Assembly: GCF_000384335.2 (NCBI RefSeq)
Contig: NZ_KQ031382.1
Location: forward strand, 1,302,001-1,366,000
Origin: Hyphomicrobium sp. 99
GTDB taxonomy: Bacteria > Pseudomonadota > Alphaproteobacteria > Rhizobiales > Hyphomicrobiaceae
Direction of reading: 5' to 3'
DNA: 64,000 nucleotides
Made by a program: the position numbers and the translations under genes. This document shows, in pieces, positions 16,404 through 24,355 of the stretch (its first letter is position 1; every line of letters starts with the position of its first letter). The notes beneath the pieces are model-generated. The model made no database searches. It was not told the DNA's origin and saw only the letters and a list, made by a program, of their open reading frames with translations.

Positions 16404-18092
16404 GTGATTTGGGCAACTGAAGGCTGGCGTAGACCGGCACGCAGGACGGGATTGGGGCTGGCGATACTTGCAGCGTGCGGATTGCTCGCGGCGTGTAGCG
16501 AAACCCCGAAAATCGGCAAATCTGCAGAAGAACAGTCTCGCCAGATCGAGGCTCCATTGCCGCCCTCTTCGCCACAAGCCAACGCGCCCGCGTGGCCGGA
16601 AGTCGCGCCACCCCCAGAAGCTGATCAGCAAAGGGAAGAGGCGAGAAAGCGGGAGTTCGAGCAGCAGGAAAGGTCCGCTGCCCAGCGGTCGCAGGATGAA
16701 CAGCCGAACGAGCCGACGGACAACAAGGAAGCCGCCGGCGGCGGCGCTGCTCCGCCTCCCCCACCGGAAGAGCCCAAAGCGGCCGGCGCTGCTCCCCCTC
16801 CCTCCGAAGAGCCTAAAGCGGCTGACTCGGCCTCACCTCCGCAATCCGAAGAGCCTGCCGGCGGGGCAGCGCCCCCCGAACCCTCGCCCGAGATCACCAC
16901 AGCAGAGCCGCCGGGAGCCGGGCCTCATCAAGACTACGCGCCGCCCCCACCATCGGCGGAGCCGCGCATTCCTCCGATGGCGGCGCCAGCCCCTGTCCTG
17001 CCGCCGCCCGCGGCGCCGTCGGTCGCAGCTCGCGCTGCCATCGAAAGCGATCCGTCAAATAAGTTCAAAGTCGTTCCGGTCTTCTATGGGACGGATCGCG
17101 CAGTCGAACCCGACCCCGCGAGATTGCAATTCGGTTCCGAGCGAGGCCACCGGCTGCAGCTCGGGCGCGCGTTGATCACCGTGCCGCTCAGCCACGAGGT
17201 TCCGCACATCGAGCGGCCAAAGCTCTTCGAGATCCCGTATTTCAAATACAAGATTTACGAAGAGAAAGAGGATCCGAACAAGCATTTCACGCTGCAGGAA
17301 ATAAAGAGCCTCAGCGAAGATCAGATGCTGGCGCTCGTCAAAGAACAATTGGCAAAGTCCTCGACTTTCAAGGATCACGCCTTCGTCTTCGTGCACGGCT
17401 TCAACACGTCTTTTGACTGTGCGCTCTATCGGACCGCGCAGATCGCTTACGATCTCGGCTTCGATGGCGTGCCGTTTGTCTACAGCTGGCCGTCCGGAGG
17501 CAAGGTCGCGAGCTACACCTACGATCACGGCAGCGTCGAGCAGGCCGAGCCGATGCTTGCGGACTTCCTCAAAATCGTCATCCAGAAGAGCGGCGCGAAA
17601 TCCATCAGTCTCATCGCCCATTCGATGGGTAACGAGCTATTGCTCCGCGTGCTCGAAAGGTTGAGGCCCAAGATCCCCGAAGGCGTCGTGATCAGTCAGG
17701 TCATTCTCGCGGCGCCCGACGTCGACCGCGATAAGTTCAACATCATCGCGCGCGAGATCACGAACTTCGCCAAGGGCGTGACCCTCTATGCCGCTTCGAA
17801 CGATCGGGCACTCGGATATTCCGCGCGGTTCTGGGGTGGCGTGCCGCGTGCGGGAGACATTCCCAAGGACGGGCCGCTGATCATACCGGGCGTCGACACT
17901 ATCGACGTCACCGCTGTCTCGACGGATGCGCTGGGTCTCAACCACTCGGGCTACGCGGAAAATCCAGCGTTGCTCGACGACGTCAAAGCGCTCGTGAAAT
18001 TCGGCATTCGCCCGCCCGATAAGCGCGTGAAAAGCATTTTGACCGTCGAGTCGACCGCGGGAACGTTCTGGCGGTTTCAGGCAACCAACTGA
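16404..18092 (+). CDS. lipoprotein with DUF900-type alpha/beta-hydrolase domain
   Basis: About 562 residues. A lipoprotein signal ends in CGLLAAC (lipid Cys near residue 31). Residues 40-215 are a low-complexity Pro/Ala/Glu linker with repeated EEPKA-type segments. The C-terminal half is a DUF900 hydrolase fold: VPVFYGTDRAVEP, FVFVHGFNTSFDCAL, the nucleophile Ser in ISLIAHSMGNELLL, and a likely catalytic His in LNHSGYA. It is probably tethered to a membrane with the hydrolase held away on the flexible linker. GTG 16404 has GGGGAGGG just upstream, which decides the start; TTG 16344 does not. The substrate is unknown. Confidence 0.82.
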   Translation: MIWATEGWRRPARRTGLGLAILAACGLLAACSETPKIGKSAEEQSRQIEAPLPPSSPQANAPAWPEVAPPPEADQQREEARKREFEQQERSAAQRSQDEQPNEPTDNKEAAGGGAAPPPPPEEPKAAGAAPPPSEEPKAADSASPPQSEEPAGGAAPPEPSPEITTAEPPGAGPHQDYAPPPPSAEPRIPPMAAPAPVLPPPAAPSVAARAAIESDPSNKFKVVPVFYGTDRAVEPDPARLQFGSERGHRLQLGRALITVPLSHEVPHIERPKLFEIPYFKYKIYEEKEDPNKHFTLQEIKSLSEDQMLALVKEQLAKSSTFKDHAFVFVHGFNTSFDCALYRTAQIAYDLGFDGVPFVYSWPSGGKVASYTYDHGSVEQAEPMLADFLKIVIQKSGAKSISLIAHSMGNELLLRVLERLRPKIPEGVVISQVILAAPDVDRDKFNIIAREITNFAKGVTLYAASNDRALGYSARFWGGVPRAGDIPKDGPLIIPGVDTIDVTAVSTDALGLNHSGYAENPALLDDVKALVKFGIRPPDKRVKSILTVESTAGTFWRFQATN

Positions 18093-18105
18093 AGCGGTAG
18101 CCTCG

Positions 18106-18348
18106 TCAGCCGGTCATACCCGTTCGGCGTTTAAGTATATCCAAAGCGCGGGGAGAACGTTCCGCTTCTCGCTCTTTGCTGCGGCGACTACGTTCCTCCT
18201 CGGCATAGACGCGTTTCGTCTCCCGATCCGCACGCTCCGAGCGCCTGCGCTCTGAAAGGGTCATGCCATAAAACAACAGGGCGCCGAGAACGATCGGCGC
18301 GCCGATGACTGACAGGACCAAAAGAAATTCGCTCAAATATTCCTGCAC
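18106..18348 (-). CDS. small single-span membrane protein
   Basis: Eighty residues starting at GTG 18348 with GGAG 8 nt upstream. One membrane helix (about residues 8-29, FLLVLSVIGAPIVLGALLFYG) is followed by a highly charged Arg/Glu-rich cytoplasmic tail (LSERRRSERADRETKR and onward). I know no function. It converges with the DUF900 gene (13 bp between stops) and diverges from the DUF4142 gene. A weak EcfG-like promoter (18376-18400) lies about 30 bp upstream, hinting at stress control. Confidence 0.65.
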   Translation of the reverse strand: MQEYLSEFLLVLSVIGAPIVLGALLFYGMTLSERRRSERADRETKRVYAEEERSRRSKEREAERSPRALDILKRRTGMTG

Positions 18349-18375
18349 GGCGAAATCTCCGCTCTATTGCCGAAA

Positions 18376-18400
18376 AACTGCGCAGAAATCGCAAAGTTCC
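18376..18400 (-). promoter_or_regulatory. possible EcfG-type promoter (weak -10)
   Basis: On the minus strand GGAAC-N16-AGTT. The -35 element is exact, but the -10 is AGTT instead of the consensus CGTT. It is placed 28 bp upstream of the small membrane-protein start. It mirrors the site on the other strand that serves the DUF4142 gene. Confidence 0.35.
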
Positions 18401-18482
18401 GGATCCTGAAAGAAAGCGATCCGCGCAGGATTGCGGGCCCGGGTTCCTCAAACATTCGAATGCCGCTGGCCCATGCGGAACG

Positions 18483-18508
18483 GGAACATTGCCTGTCCCG
18501 CGGCGGTT
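18483..18508 (+). promoter_or_regulatory. possible EcfG-type promoter upstream of the DUF4142 gene
   Basis: GGAAC-N17-GGTT, with an exact -35 and a one-base change from CGTT in the -10. It ends 38 bp before the DUF4142 start codon. EcfG (RpoE2/SigT) promoters of alphaproteobacteria read GGAAC-N16/17-CGTT. Confidence 0.45.
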
Positions 18509-18546
18509 ACGAGCCCACAAGTCGAATGACTGTAGGAGAGATCGCG

Positions 18547-19056
18547 ATGAGAGCAATATTAGCAACGATTGTGCTGGGCTTTGCCCTGCCGGCATTGGCT
18601 GCGGACGTCCCGAGTCAAACCAAAGATTTCATAAACAATGCCACCGTTGGGAATAAATTTGAAATCGACACGAGCCAGCTTGCGTTGAAATACGCCAAGT
18701 CACCCGAAGTGAAGAGCTTCGCGCAGCAGATGATCACCGATCACACCAAGGCGGGTGACGAGTTGAAGGCAGCTCTCACGGAAGCCAAAATCGAGCCGCC
18801 TTCAGACACTCTGGATGTGGCGCACGCGGCCAAATATGCAAAGCTGCGGCTGTTCACGACTGAGCATGGGTTCGACGCTGCCTATACGGACGAGCAGCTG
18901 AAGGCGCACGAGGATACCGTTGCCAAGTTCAAGGATTATGCAGCGAATGGACCGACGCCGGAAGTGAAGGCCTTCGCAACGAAACTTCTTCCCACGCTTC
19001 AGCACCATCTGGAGATGGCGAAAGATCTCAATGAGAAGGTGCACTCAAAAAGCTAG
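18547..19056 (+). CDS. DUF4142 periplasmic protein
   Basis: About 169 residues with a clean signal peptide (MRAILATIVLGFALPALAA) and a DUF4142 ferritin-like four-helix domain: DFINNATVGNKFEIDTSQLA, VKSFAQQMITDHTKAGDEL, then a C-terminal HHLEMAKDL. Proteins of this group are exported, common in soil alphaproteobacteria and often induced by general stress; the biochemical role is unsettled. GGAG 9 nt upstream supports ATG 18547 over the earlier 18367. A likely EcfG promoter precedes it. Confidence 0.85.
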   Translation: MRAILATIVLGFALPALAADVPSQTKDFINNATVGNKFEIDTSQLALKYAKSPEVKSFAQQMITDHTKAGDELKAALTEAKIEPPSDTLDVAHAAKYAKLRLFTTEHGFDAAYTDEQLKAHEDTVAKFKDYAANGPTPEVKAFATKLLPTLQHHLEMAKDLNEKVHSKS

Positions 19057-19092
19057 CACGCGAGAGCTTTTCTCGAACTCGATCACAAAATG

Positions 19093-19166
19093 AAAAAGGC
19101 CCCGAAGTGAGAAGCCTTCGGGGCCAAATGCAATATTAACAAATGAATGTACGGGAGCGTACAACA
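19093..19166 (-). ncRNA. candidate Hfq-type small RNA
   Basis: On the minus strand a predicted transcript of about 74 nt. The 5' end folds as GTACG-CTCC-CGTAC (19162 to 19149), leaving an anti-Shine-Dalgarno CUCC loop. An AU-rich single strand (19148-19126) suitable for Hfq follows. It ends in a strong hairpin, with GGCCCCGAAG and its exact complement as arms (19125-19098), and U5. A sigma-70-like promoter is correctly spaced upstream (19172-19200). No gene on the minus strand would need this terminator, and the plus strand has no U-tract after the hairpin. The alternative is a simple end hairpin for the DUF4142 gene. Confidence 0.6.
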
Positions 19167-19171
19167 AGAAA

Positions 19172-19200
19172 ATCCTAGTTGAATCGCGCCGATTCTGCAA
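19172..19200 (-). promoter_or_regulatory. sigma-70-like promoter of the 19.1-kb small-RNA candidate
   Basis: On the minus strand TTGCAG (19200-19195), a 17-nt spacer and TAGGAT (19177-19172). Start of transcription would fall near 19165, at the foot of the 5' hairpin. The match to consensus is moderate at both boxes. Confidence 0.45.
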
Positions 19201-19446
19201 TTGCCAGCGACGATCAGCGCGACTCTACCCACACAAAAAATGCAATCCTAATTCTCTTCGCCGCCTCTCGATGTTCAACATAGCCGTGCGCTTCATCGCG
19301 AAGCGGATCTGCTCGTCTCGTTGGAAATAAGCGAAATCACCTTGGGCGCTCGGAGCCAACGCCTGAAGCAATTTCGCCCGCTTGTGTGATTGAGCGAATG
19401 CCCGCTAGTAGGTGGGAACGATCGCAGTCACGAGAGTGGGCATGCC

Positions 19447-20376
19447 GTGAGTAAGCTTGACGACGTAGTCAAAGAAATCGCCGATGAGATGCGCCACATG
19501 CCGGACCGAGGAGTGGTTGCATCCTACATTCCCGAACTGGCGCGCGTTGATCCGAAGGCTTTCGGTATCGCCGTTATCGACACTGAAGGAAACGTCGCAG
19601 CCGGCGGCGACGCCGATACGCCGTTTTCGATCCAAAGCATCTCGAAGGTCTTCACGCTGACCCTCGCTCTGGGCAAAGTGGGTGATAGACTATGGGACCG
19701 CGTCGGCCGCGAGCCCTCGGGAAGTCCCTTTAACTCGATCGTTCAGCTCGAGCACGAAAAGGGTATTCCGCGGAACCCCTTCATCAACGCCGGAGCCATC
19801 GCGGTAACGGATCTGATCCTCTCAGGACATTTGCCCCGCGAGGCGCTCGGCGAAATCCTGAGGTTCATGCAGTTCCTGGCCGACGATTCGACCATCACGA
19901 TCGACCAGGAAGTTGCCGCCTCAGAGCACAGAACGGGCTTCCGCAATGCCGCGCTCGCCAATTACATGAAGTCTTTCGGCATCCTCAATAACCCCGTCGA
20001 CTTCACCCTCGGCGTTTACTTTCATCACTGCGCAATCGCAATGTCTTGCCGACAATTGGCCATGGCGGGACGGTTTCTTGCACAATTTGGAAGCAATCCG
20101 TCTACTGGACATGCAGTCGTTCAGCCAGAGAGGGCGCGTCGGATTAACGCTCTCATGTTGACCTGCGGGCACTACGATGGATCCGGCGAATTCGCCTACC
20201 GCGTCGGTCTGCCCGGCAAGAGCGGGGTAGGGGGTGGCATCCTGGCCATTGCTCCCGGCACGGCCTCCATCGTCGTCTGGTCGCCCGGATTGGATAAGAC
20301 AGGGAACTCGCGTCTGGGCCGTATCGCGCTCGAGCGCCTCACCAGCCGAATGGGCTGGTCGATCTTTGGGGCATGA
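19447..20376 (+). CDS. glsA: glutaminase (glutamine amidohydrolase)
   Basis: About 309 residues of the serine-dependent beta-lactamase-like glutaminase family, which turns glutamine into glutamate and ammonia in the cytoplasm. [11 protein letters not shown] holds the S-x-x-K catalytic pair near residue 65; [25 protein letters not shown] and [13 protein letters not shown] are family signatures. I prefer GTG 19447 because the protein then begins [14 protein letters not shown] and matches the usual length of 305-310; TTG 19390 would add 19 residues. With glnII nearby it can set the glutamine/glutamate balance. It has no operon partner. Confidence 0.92.
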   Translation: MSKLDDVVKEIADEMRHMPDRGVVASYIPELARVDPKAFGIAVIDTEGNVAAGGDADTPFSIQSISKVFTLTLALGKVGDRLWDRVGREPSGSPFNSIVQLEHEKGIPRNPFINAGAIAVTDLILSGHLPREALGEILRFMQFLADDSTITIDQEVAASEHRTGFRNAALANYMKSFGILNNPVDFTLGVYFHHCAIAMSCRQLAMAGRFLAQFGSNPSTGHAVVQPERARRINALMLTCGHYDGSGEFAYRVGLPGKSGVGGGILAIAPGTASIVVWSPGLDKTGNSRLGRIALERLTSRMGWSIFGA

Positions 20377-20534
20377 CGTTCTGAGACCATTCGAACGAGG
20401 CCGAGACCTCAAAGGGCTCGTAGGCACGCACGCTCAGGTGGTGAACAGGCCAGTCCGGGATTCGTCTATATTGGGGGTGGGCAGAGCCGGAAAATAGAGC
20501 GCTTCCAAACCTCGGTGGCGGTCATTCCCCGCCT

Positions 20535-20564
20535 CGCGCGAAAAGGACCAAAGCCCTTCGCGCG
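20535..20564. repeat. hairpin downstream of the DUF2735 gene
   Basis: CGCGCGAA...AGG pairs with CCCTTCGCGCG with one bulged A. It lies 65 bp beyond the stop of the minus-strand DUF2735 gene and 158 bp beyond glutaminase. It has no U-tract, so it may be a processing or weak termination structure shared by the convergent genes. Confidence 0.3.
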
Positions 20565-20628
20565 ATATCGATCAATTCCTGAGGTTGAAGAAAGTGTCGT
20601 TAAGAATGACGTCTACAACTCGGGAGCC

Positions 20629-20826
20629 TCAGCTCCAACGCACCAGCTCGGCATCTTCAATGGCTGCTTCGTGATACCAGCAGCTGCCGTACTCGACCGG
20701 TCTGGCGAGCCGCGAGGGAATGATCGCAGCAGCTTGTTTGACGAGGCGCTGTCCATGCAAAGAAGCACGTCCGCCCCTCGGGAATTGGTAGATCTTTGCC
20801 GATGGTCTCATGTGCATTTCAGTCAT
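20629..20826 (-). CDS. DUF2735 small protein
   Basis: Sixty-five residues with the DUF2735 signature near the N terminus, SAKIYQFPRGGRASLHG. ATG 20826 has GGAG 8 nt upstream. From memory, DUF2735 genes in rhizobia lie next to glnII, and here it is divergent from glnII across a 487-bp gap, which supports the call. The biochemical role is unknown; the neighbourhood suggests a part in nitrogen control or glutamine synthetase regulation. It is soluble and basic, with no membrane helix. Confidence 0.8.
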   Translation of the reverse strand: MTEMHMRPSAKIYQFPRGGRASLHGQRLVKQAAAIIPSRLARPVEYGSCWYHEAAIEDAELVRWS

Positions 20827-21313
20827 CTAAGTCGCTCCTTGAAGTCCCACTGCTTGCACGGCGCAGTCGGATCGTCATCTATTCTCGCCCGTTTATTCTG
20901 ATGCCTCAATAAAAATCAGCAGTTGCTCAAACTATGGGCATGCTTGGATTTGCATCTTTCGTTAGCATCCGTGCCGTGGTGAACGCTCGCAGCACGCGTC
21001 GTGTTCCGCCACGTTGCCTTAGGCCTCCCATGGGCCTGCATCACAAGAGGGAGACTGGATGCTGACCGGCGTGTCTCAAGATGAGAGCGAGAGACTCTGC
21101 GCTGGAATAGCATCCGCACGCAAATCTCGATCCGCCTTGGCTGTCGGCAGACGGCGCCCAGGCGAGCTCCCCGACGATGCAGGTTCTCATCGAGGCCCAA
21201 GCGCATTCGCGGAGCCGTCCGCAATTTCAGACTTCAGCGCCGAGGCAATCCAACGCCGGTCGCAGCAAACGCATTAGGAATTCTCAGAACGCTAACTCAG
21301 GGAGCAGCTCAGA
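20827..21313. other. divergent intergenic region between DUF2735 and glnII
   Basis: 487 bp without a supported gene. It must contain the promoters of both genes. I looked for sigma-54 elements (GG-N10-GC) on both strands and found no convincing match; the nearest, at about 21057-21070, lacks the TTGC box. Short frames on the minus strand (20916-21224) have no ribosome binding site and unlikely composition. Confidence 0.6.
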
Positions 21314-22351
21314 ATGACGAAGTATAAGCTTGAGTACATTTGGCTCGATGGTTACACGCCGGTCCCGAACCTGCGTGGCAAGACGCAGATCAAGGAATTC
21401 AGCTCCTTCCCCGACCTCGAGCAGCTTCCCCTCTGGGGCTTCGACGGCTCGTCGACGATGCAGGCTGAAGGCCACAGCTCTGACTGCGTCCTGAAGCCGG
21501 TCGCTCACTATCCCGATCCCGCCCGCACCAACGGCGTGCTCGTCATGTGCGAAGTCATGCTGCCGGACGGCAAGACACCGCACGCCTCGAACAAGCGCGC
21601 AACCATTCTCGATGATACCGGCGCGTGGTTCGGCTTCGAGCAGGAATACTTCTTCTACAAGAATGGCCGTCCGCTCGGCTTCCCTGAGGCTGGCTACCCG
21701 GCTCCCCAGGGCCCCTACTACACAGGCGTCGGCTACAAGAACGTCGGCGACGTCGCGCGCCAGATCGTCGAAGAGCATCTTGATCTCTGCCTCGCAGCCG
21801 GCATCAACCACGAAGGCATCAACGCCGAAGTCGCGAAGGGCCAGTGGGAATTCCAGATTTTCGGCAAGGGCTCCAAGAAGGCCGCTGACGAAATGTGGAT
21901 CGCACGTTACCTCTTGCTTCGCCTCACGGAGAAGTACGGCATCGACATCGAATTCCACTGCAAGCCGCTTGGCGACACAGACTGGAACGGCTCGGGCATG
22001 CACGCAAACTTCTCGACGACCTACATGCGCGAAGTCGGCGGCAAGGAATACTTCGAGGCTCTGATGAAGGAGTTCGACAAGAACATCCAGGAGCACATCG
22101 CGGTTTACGGTCCCGACAACCACATGCGCCTGACCGGCAAGCACGAGACGGCGCCGTGGAACAAGTTCAGCTATGGCGTTGCCGACCGTGGCGCCTCGAT
22201 CCGCGTGCCGCACTCGTTCGTCAACAACGGCTACAAGGGCTACCTCGAGGATCGCCGTCCGAACTCGCAGGGCGACCCATACCAGATCGCTTCGCAGATC
22301 CTGAAGACGATCTCCGCGGTGCCGGCAGGCGCCGTCGCAAAGGCAGCCTAA
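21314..22351 (+). CDS. glnII: glutamine synthetase type II (eukaryotic-type)
   Basis: A 345-residue GSII enzyme making glutamine from glutamate, ammonia and ATP in the cytoplasm. It has the short beta-grasp domain with LWGFDGSSTMQAEGHSSDC, the catalytic-domain motifs FGFEQEYFFY and NHEGINAEVAKGQWEFQ, and the ATP site NKFSYGVADRGASIRVP. GSII is unadenylylated and typical of Rhizobiales and Frankia as a second enzyme beside GlnA. Its usual control is NtrC-dependent; I could not find a clear sigma-54 site. Codon use is the most optimised in the window, suggesting strong expression. Confidence 0.97.
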   Translation: MTKYKLEYIWLDGYTPVPNLRGKTQIKEFSSFPDLEQLPLWGFDGSSTMQAEGHSSDCVLKPVAHYPDPARTNGVLVMCEVMLPDGKTPHASNKRATILDDTGAWFGFEQEYFFYKNGRPLGFPEAGYPAPQGPYYTGVGYKNVGDVARQIVEEHLDLCLAAGINHEGINAEVAKGQWEFQIFGKGSKKAADEMWIARYLLLRLTEKYGIDIEFHCKPLGDTDWNGSGMHANFSTTYMREVGGKEYFEALMKEFDKNIQEHIAVYGPDNHMRLTGKHETAPWNKFSYGVADRGASIRVPHSFVNNGYKGYLEDRRPNSQGDPYQIASQILKTISAVPAGAVAKAA

Positions 22352-22363
22352 GTCTCTCAATCG

Positions 22364-22389
22364 CGGCGCCGGCTTTCCAGTCGGCGCCG
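22364..22389 (+). terminator. hairpin after glnII
   Basis: CGGCGCCG (22364-22371) pairs with an identical palindromic arm (22382-22389) around a 10-nt loop, 13 bp past the glnII stop. It is very GC-rich but lacks a U-tract, so it may need Rho or act as an RNA-protecting 3' structure. Confidence 0.5.
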
Positions 22390-22454
22390 TGAGTCTATCT
22401 GGGACTGCGCGGCACAAACGCCATCCCCGCAAAAAACTCCGGGACCGTGCGGTT

Positions 22455-23351
22455 TTACTGAAGTTCCGCAGATTTCTTGCTGAGCAGCGCCGCTCGTCTG
22501 GCACGCGATGACGTCTGGTGATGTTTGCTTCTTCGCGAAGACGATCGCATCGTCGTTTTCTGAGGCTCTGGCGGCGTAACATCCGCGACGAGCTGCAGCG
22601 TCGTTTTCGGCTTTAAAAGAACGACCTTATACCCACCCGCTTTAAGTTTCGCGAGAAGACCGGGCACAGCACCGGCAGTCCACTTATGGATGTCGTGCAT
22701 CAGAATGATCCCGCGGCCACGTGCCTTCAATCCCGCCATAACCTTTGCGATGACTGGGGCTGAACTGCGCATGCGCCAGTCGGAGGAATCGATGTCGACC
22801 GCGAACTGCGCGATGTTGCGGCTCTTGAAATAATCCTCGTCGAGCTTGCTGCTCGAGAGATACGGATAGCGGAAAAACGGCGCGACCGGCTGGGGACTAG
22901 CCTTCTGCACGACATCGAACGTCGCTTCGACCTCGCGGGTGACTTCGGGCAAGTCAAGCCGCGCGAGATTGGGATGAGACCACGTGTGCGTTCCGATGGT
23001 ATGGCCCTGGTCCGCCACCTCTTTGACGATCTCGGGATGCACGGCGACCATTTCGCCGACCATGAAGAAGACGGCCTTAGTGCATTCCTTGGCCAGTGCG
23101 GCGAGGATCTCGCGCGTGTCCTTCGGCGAAGGGCCGTCATCAAACGTGAGAACGACTTCGCCCGGAGCGAGGAAATTCGGATCGCCAAGCGGGGCGCCGA
23201 TCCATGGGCCGCCGGTCGCGTCGACTTCGATCGTGCGTGAAACGCCGAGCGTACCAGCCGGGCAAGCGTCGTCTGCGAGCGCGGGCGCCAACGTGCCAAT
23301 GGCAGCAGCAATAACGGCTGAAGCAGCCAGGCTCAGGTTCCGTCGTCGCAT
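22455..23351 (-). CDS. secreted polysaccharide deacetylase (carbohydrate esterase 4)
   Basis: A 298-residue NodB-homology enzyme with a signal peptide (LSLAASAVIAAAIGTLAPALA). The five CE4 motifs are visible: VLTFDDGP (catalytic and metal Asp), GTHTWSHPNL (metal His pair), PFFRYPY, a DSSDWRM region and IILMHDIH. It should remove N-acetyl groups from peptidoglycan, chitin-like or exopolysaccharide chains in the periplasm or outside. The last 40 residues form a basic Ser/Arg-rich tail outside the usual fold. It converges with glnII. Confidence 0.9.
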   Translation of the reverse strand: MRRRNLSLAASAVIAAAIGTLAPALADDACPAGTLGVSRTIEVDATGGPWIGAPLGDPNFLAPGEVVLTFDDGPSPKDTREILAALAKECTKAVFFMVGEMVAVHPEIVKEVADQGHTIGTHTWSHPNLARLDLPEVTREVEATFDVVQKASPQPVAPFFRYPYLSSSKLDEDYFKSRNIAQFAVDIDSSDWRMRSSAPVIAKVMAGLKARGRGIILMHDIHKWTAGAVPGLLAKLKAGGYKVVLLKPKTTLQLVADVTPPEPQKTTMRSSSRRSKHHQTSSRARRAALLSKKSAELQ

Positions 23352-23760
23352 TTGAAATCCAGTTGAGAAGGGCCGAACAGGTTCCGAAGTCGTTTACAAC
23401 AAGCGGTCTTGAGTCTGACCATACAATTTGGTGAGCCTGCGGGGCCCATCTGCACAGAAGCTCACTCCCGGGGAAGGCGTATCAACCCCAAAAGAATATA
23501 TCAACTTCCGCTCGGAGCGAGCTAGGTCAGAGACGAGGGCACCCCGAGAATCGCTTCGCCTGGGGGGACGATGGGCAACATTCTCTCGCGATTTCCCTGC
23601 AATTTCACGGGCGCGGCATACGCTCCACGTGAACCGCCGGTGCAAAATTTCATGCCGCGGAGAAAAACTTGATCCGACCGCAGTCGATTCGAGGGCCAAA
23701 GGCTACCGAAGCAGAGAGTTCACCTTGAATTTTTGAATATCGGCGGGGACTGACCAAACT
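23352..23760. other. intergenic region without a supported gene
   Basis: About 409 bp between the deacetylase start and the next minus-strand stop. Overlapping frames on both strands (23394-23699 minus, 23428-23736 plus) have no Shine-Dalgarno sequence and read as low-complexity basic protein, so I leave them out. GTGAGC and GCTCAC at about 23430-23464 can form a loose hairpin. Confidence 0.5.
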
Positions 23761-23976
23761 CTACTGAGGAGCCGGCTTTTGAGGCGGCGTTGCCTGCGAA
23801 GGCTGCTCCGCAGGCGCCTTGTTCTGCACGCCCTCCATTTGCGGCGGCGTCTTTCGAATGAATGCAATGGCGAAGCCGCCGAGAATGAGCACTGCGAGGG
23901 CCGTCGATATGATCAGAACCCGAAAGTTCATCTTTCGAGGACTGGCTTGTCGAGCTTCGGTCGGTGTCTTCGCCAC
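23761..23976 (-). CDS. small membrane-anchored Pro/Gln-rich protein
   Basis: About 71 residues from GTG 23976, which follows an AAAGG site. One membrane helix (VLIISTALAVLILGGFAIAF) lies at about residues 19-38, followed by a Pro/Gln/Ala-rich tail. I do not recognise a family. It begins 17 bp after the cytochrome-oxidase-subunit-IV-like gene in the same orientation, so the two are probably co-transcribed. An in-frame extension to 24282 overlaps the upstream gene and is unlikely to be coding. Confidence 0.6.
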   Translation of the reverse strand: MAKTPTEARQASPRKMNFRVLIISTALAVLILGGFAIAFIRKTPPQMEGVQNKAPAEQPSQATPPQKPAPQ

Positions 23977-23993
23977 GGATGAGCCTTTCGCGT

Positions 23994-24200
23994 TCAACCG
24001 AAGAAATATGCGAGCGCTATCAAAATGACCGCGACGTGGGCGACGAAGATGGTAACGCCGCGTATGAAATCCCGATAAGTGCGGACATGATTTTCGAATT
24101 CCTGCACCGTTGGCGCGTACGGCTGCTTCTCGACGGCAGCGCGTTCGATGCCTTCTTCTTCCAACATCTCTAACGCGGTAGGATTGCTGGTCACAGCCAT
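23994..24200 (-). CDS. aa3-type cytochrome c oxidase subunit IV-like small membrane protein
   Basis: Sixty-eight residues; ATG 24200 has GGAGG 6 nt upstream. The layout (a short N-terminal region, then FENHVRTYRDFIRGVTIFVA followed by a single hydrophobic helix to the C terminus) matches the bacterial aa3-type oxidase subunit IV family of alphaproteobacteria, which stabilises the haem-copper oxidase in the inner membrane. No other oxidase gene is near, which is common for this subunit. A possible EcfG-type promoter ends 26 bp upstream. Other members of this fold with unrelated jobs cannot be excluded. Confidence 0.65.
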   Translation of the reverse strand: MAVTSNPTALEMLEEEGIERAAVEKQPYAPTVQEFENHVRTYRDFIRGVTIFVAHVAVILIALAYFFG

Positions 24201-24226
24201 GATCGCCTCCATAACCTTGAAGGTTA

Positions 24227-24252
24227 AACCTCGGTCCAGGGGTGCGTGTTCC
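24227..24252 (-). promoter_or_regulatory. possible EcfG-type promoter for the 24.2-kb operon
   Basis: On the minus strand GGAAC (24252-24248), 17 nt, then GGTT (24230-24227). The -35 is exact and the -10 differs from CGTT by one base. The leader would be about 20 nt and contain the GGAGG site. Confidence 0.4.
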
Positions 24253-24355
24253 CGCATGCATTTGCGTGTTCGAACCGCACACCTGTATCCGTACGGGAGC
24301 ATCTAGCGGGAGCGCGGGTTAACGCACGATGAGGCCGAGTTGTCGGACGTGATAC

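Noticed and set aside
20515..20901. 128-residue plus-strand frame between glutaminase and glnII
   Set aside because: It overlaps the recognised DUF2735 gene on the other strand and lacks a ribosome binding site.
21057..21070. Sigma-54 promoter for glnII
   Set aside because: GG-N10-GC spacing fits by chance, but neither the CACG part nor the TTGC box is present.
21284..22582. 432-residue minus-strand frame opposite glnII
   Set aside because: Antisense shadow produced by the strong codon bias of glnII.
23394..23736. Overlapping small frames on both strands upstream of the deacetylase
   Set aside because: Neither has a Shine-Dalgarno sequence or recognisable features, and they exclude each other.
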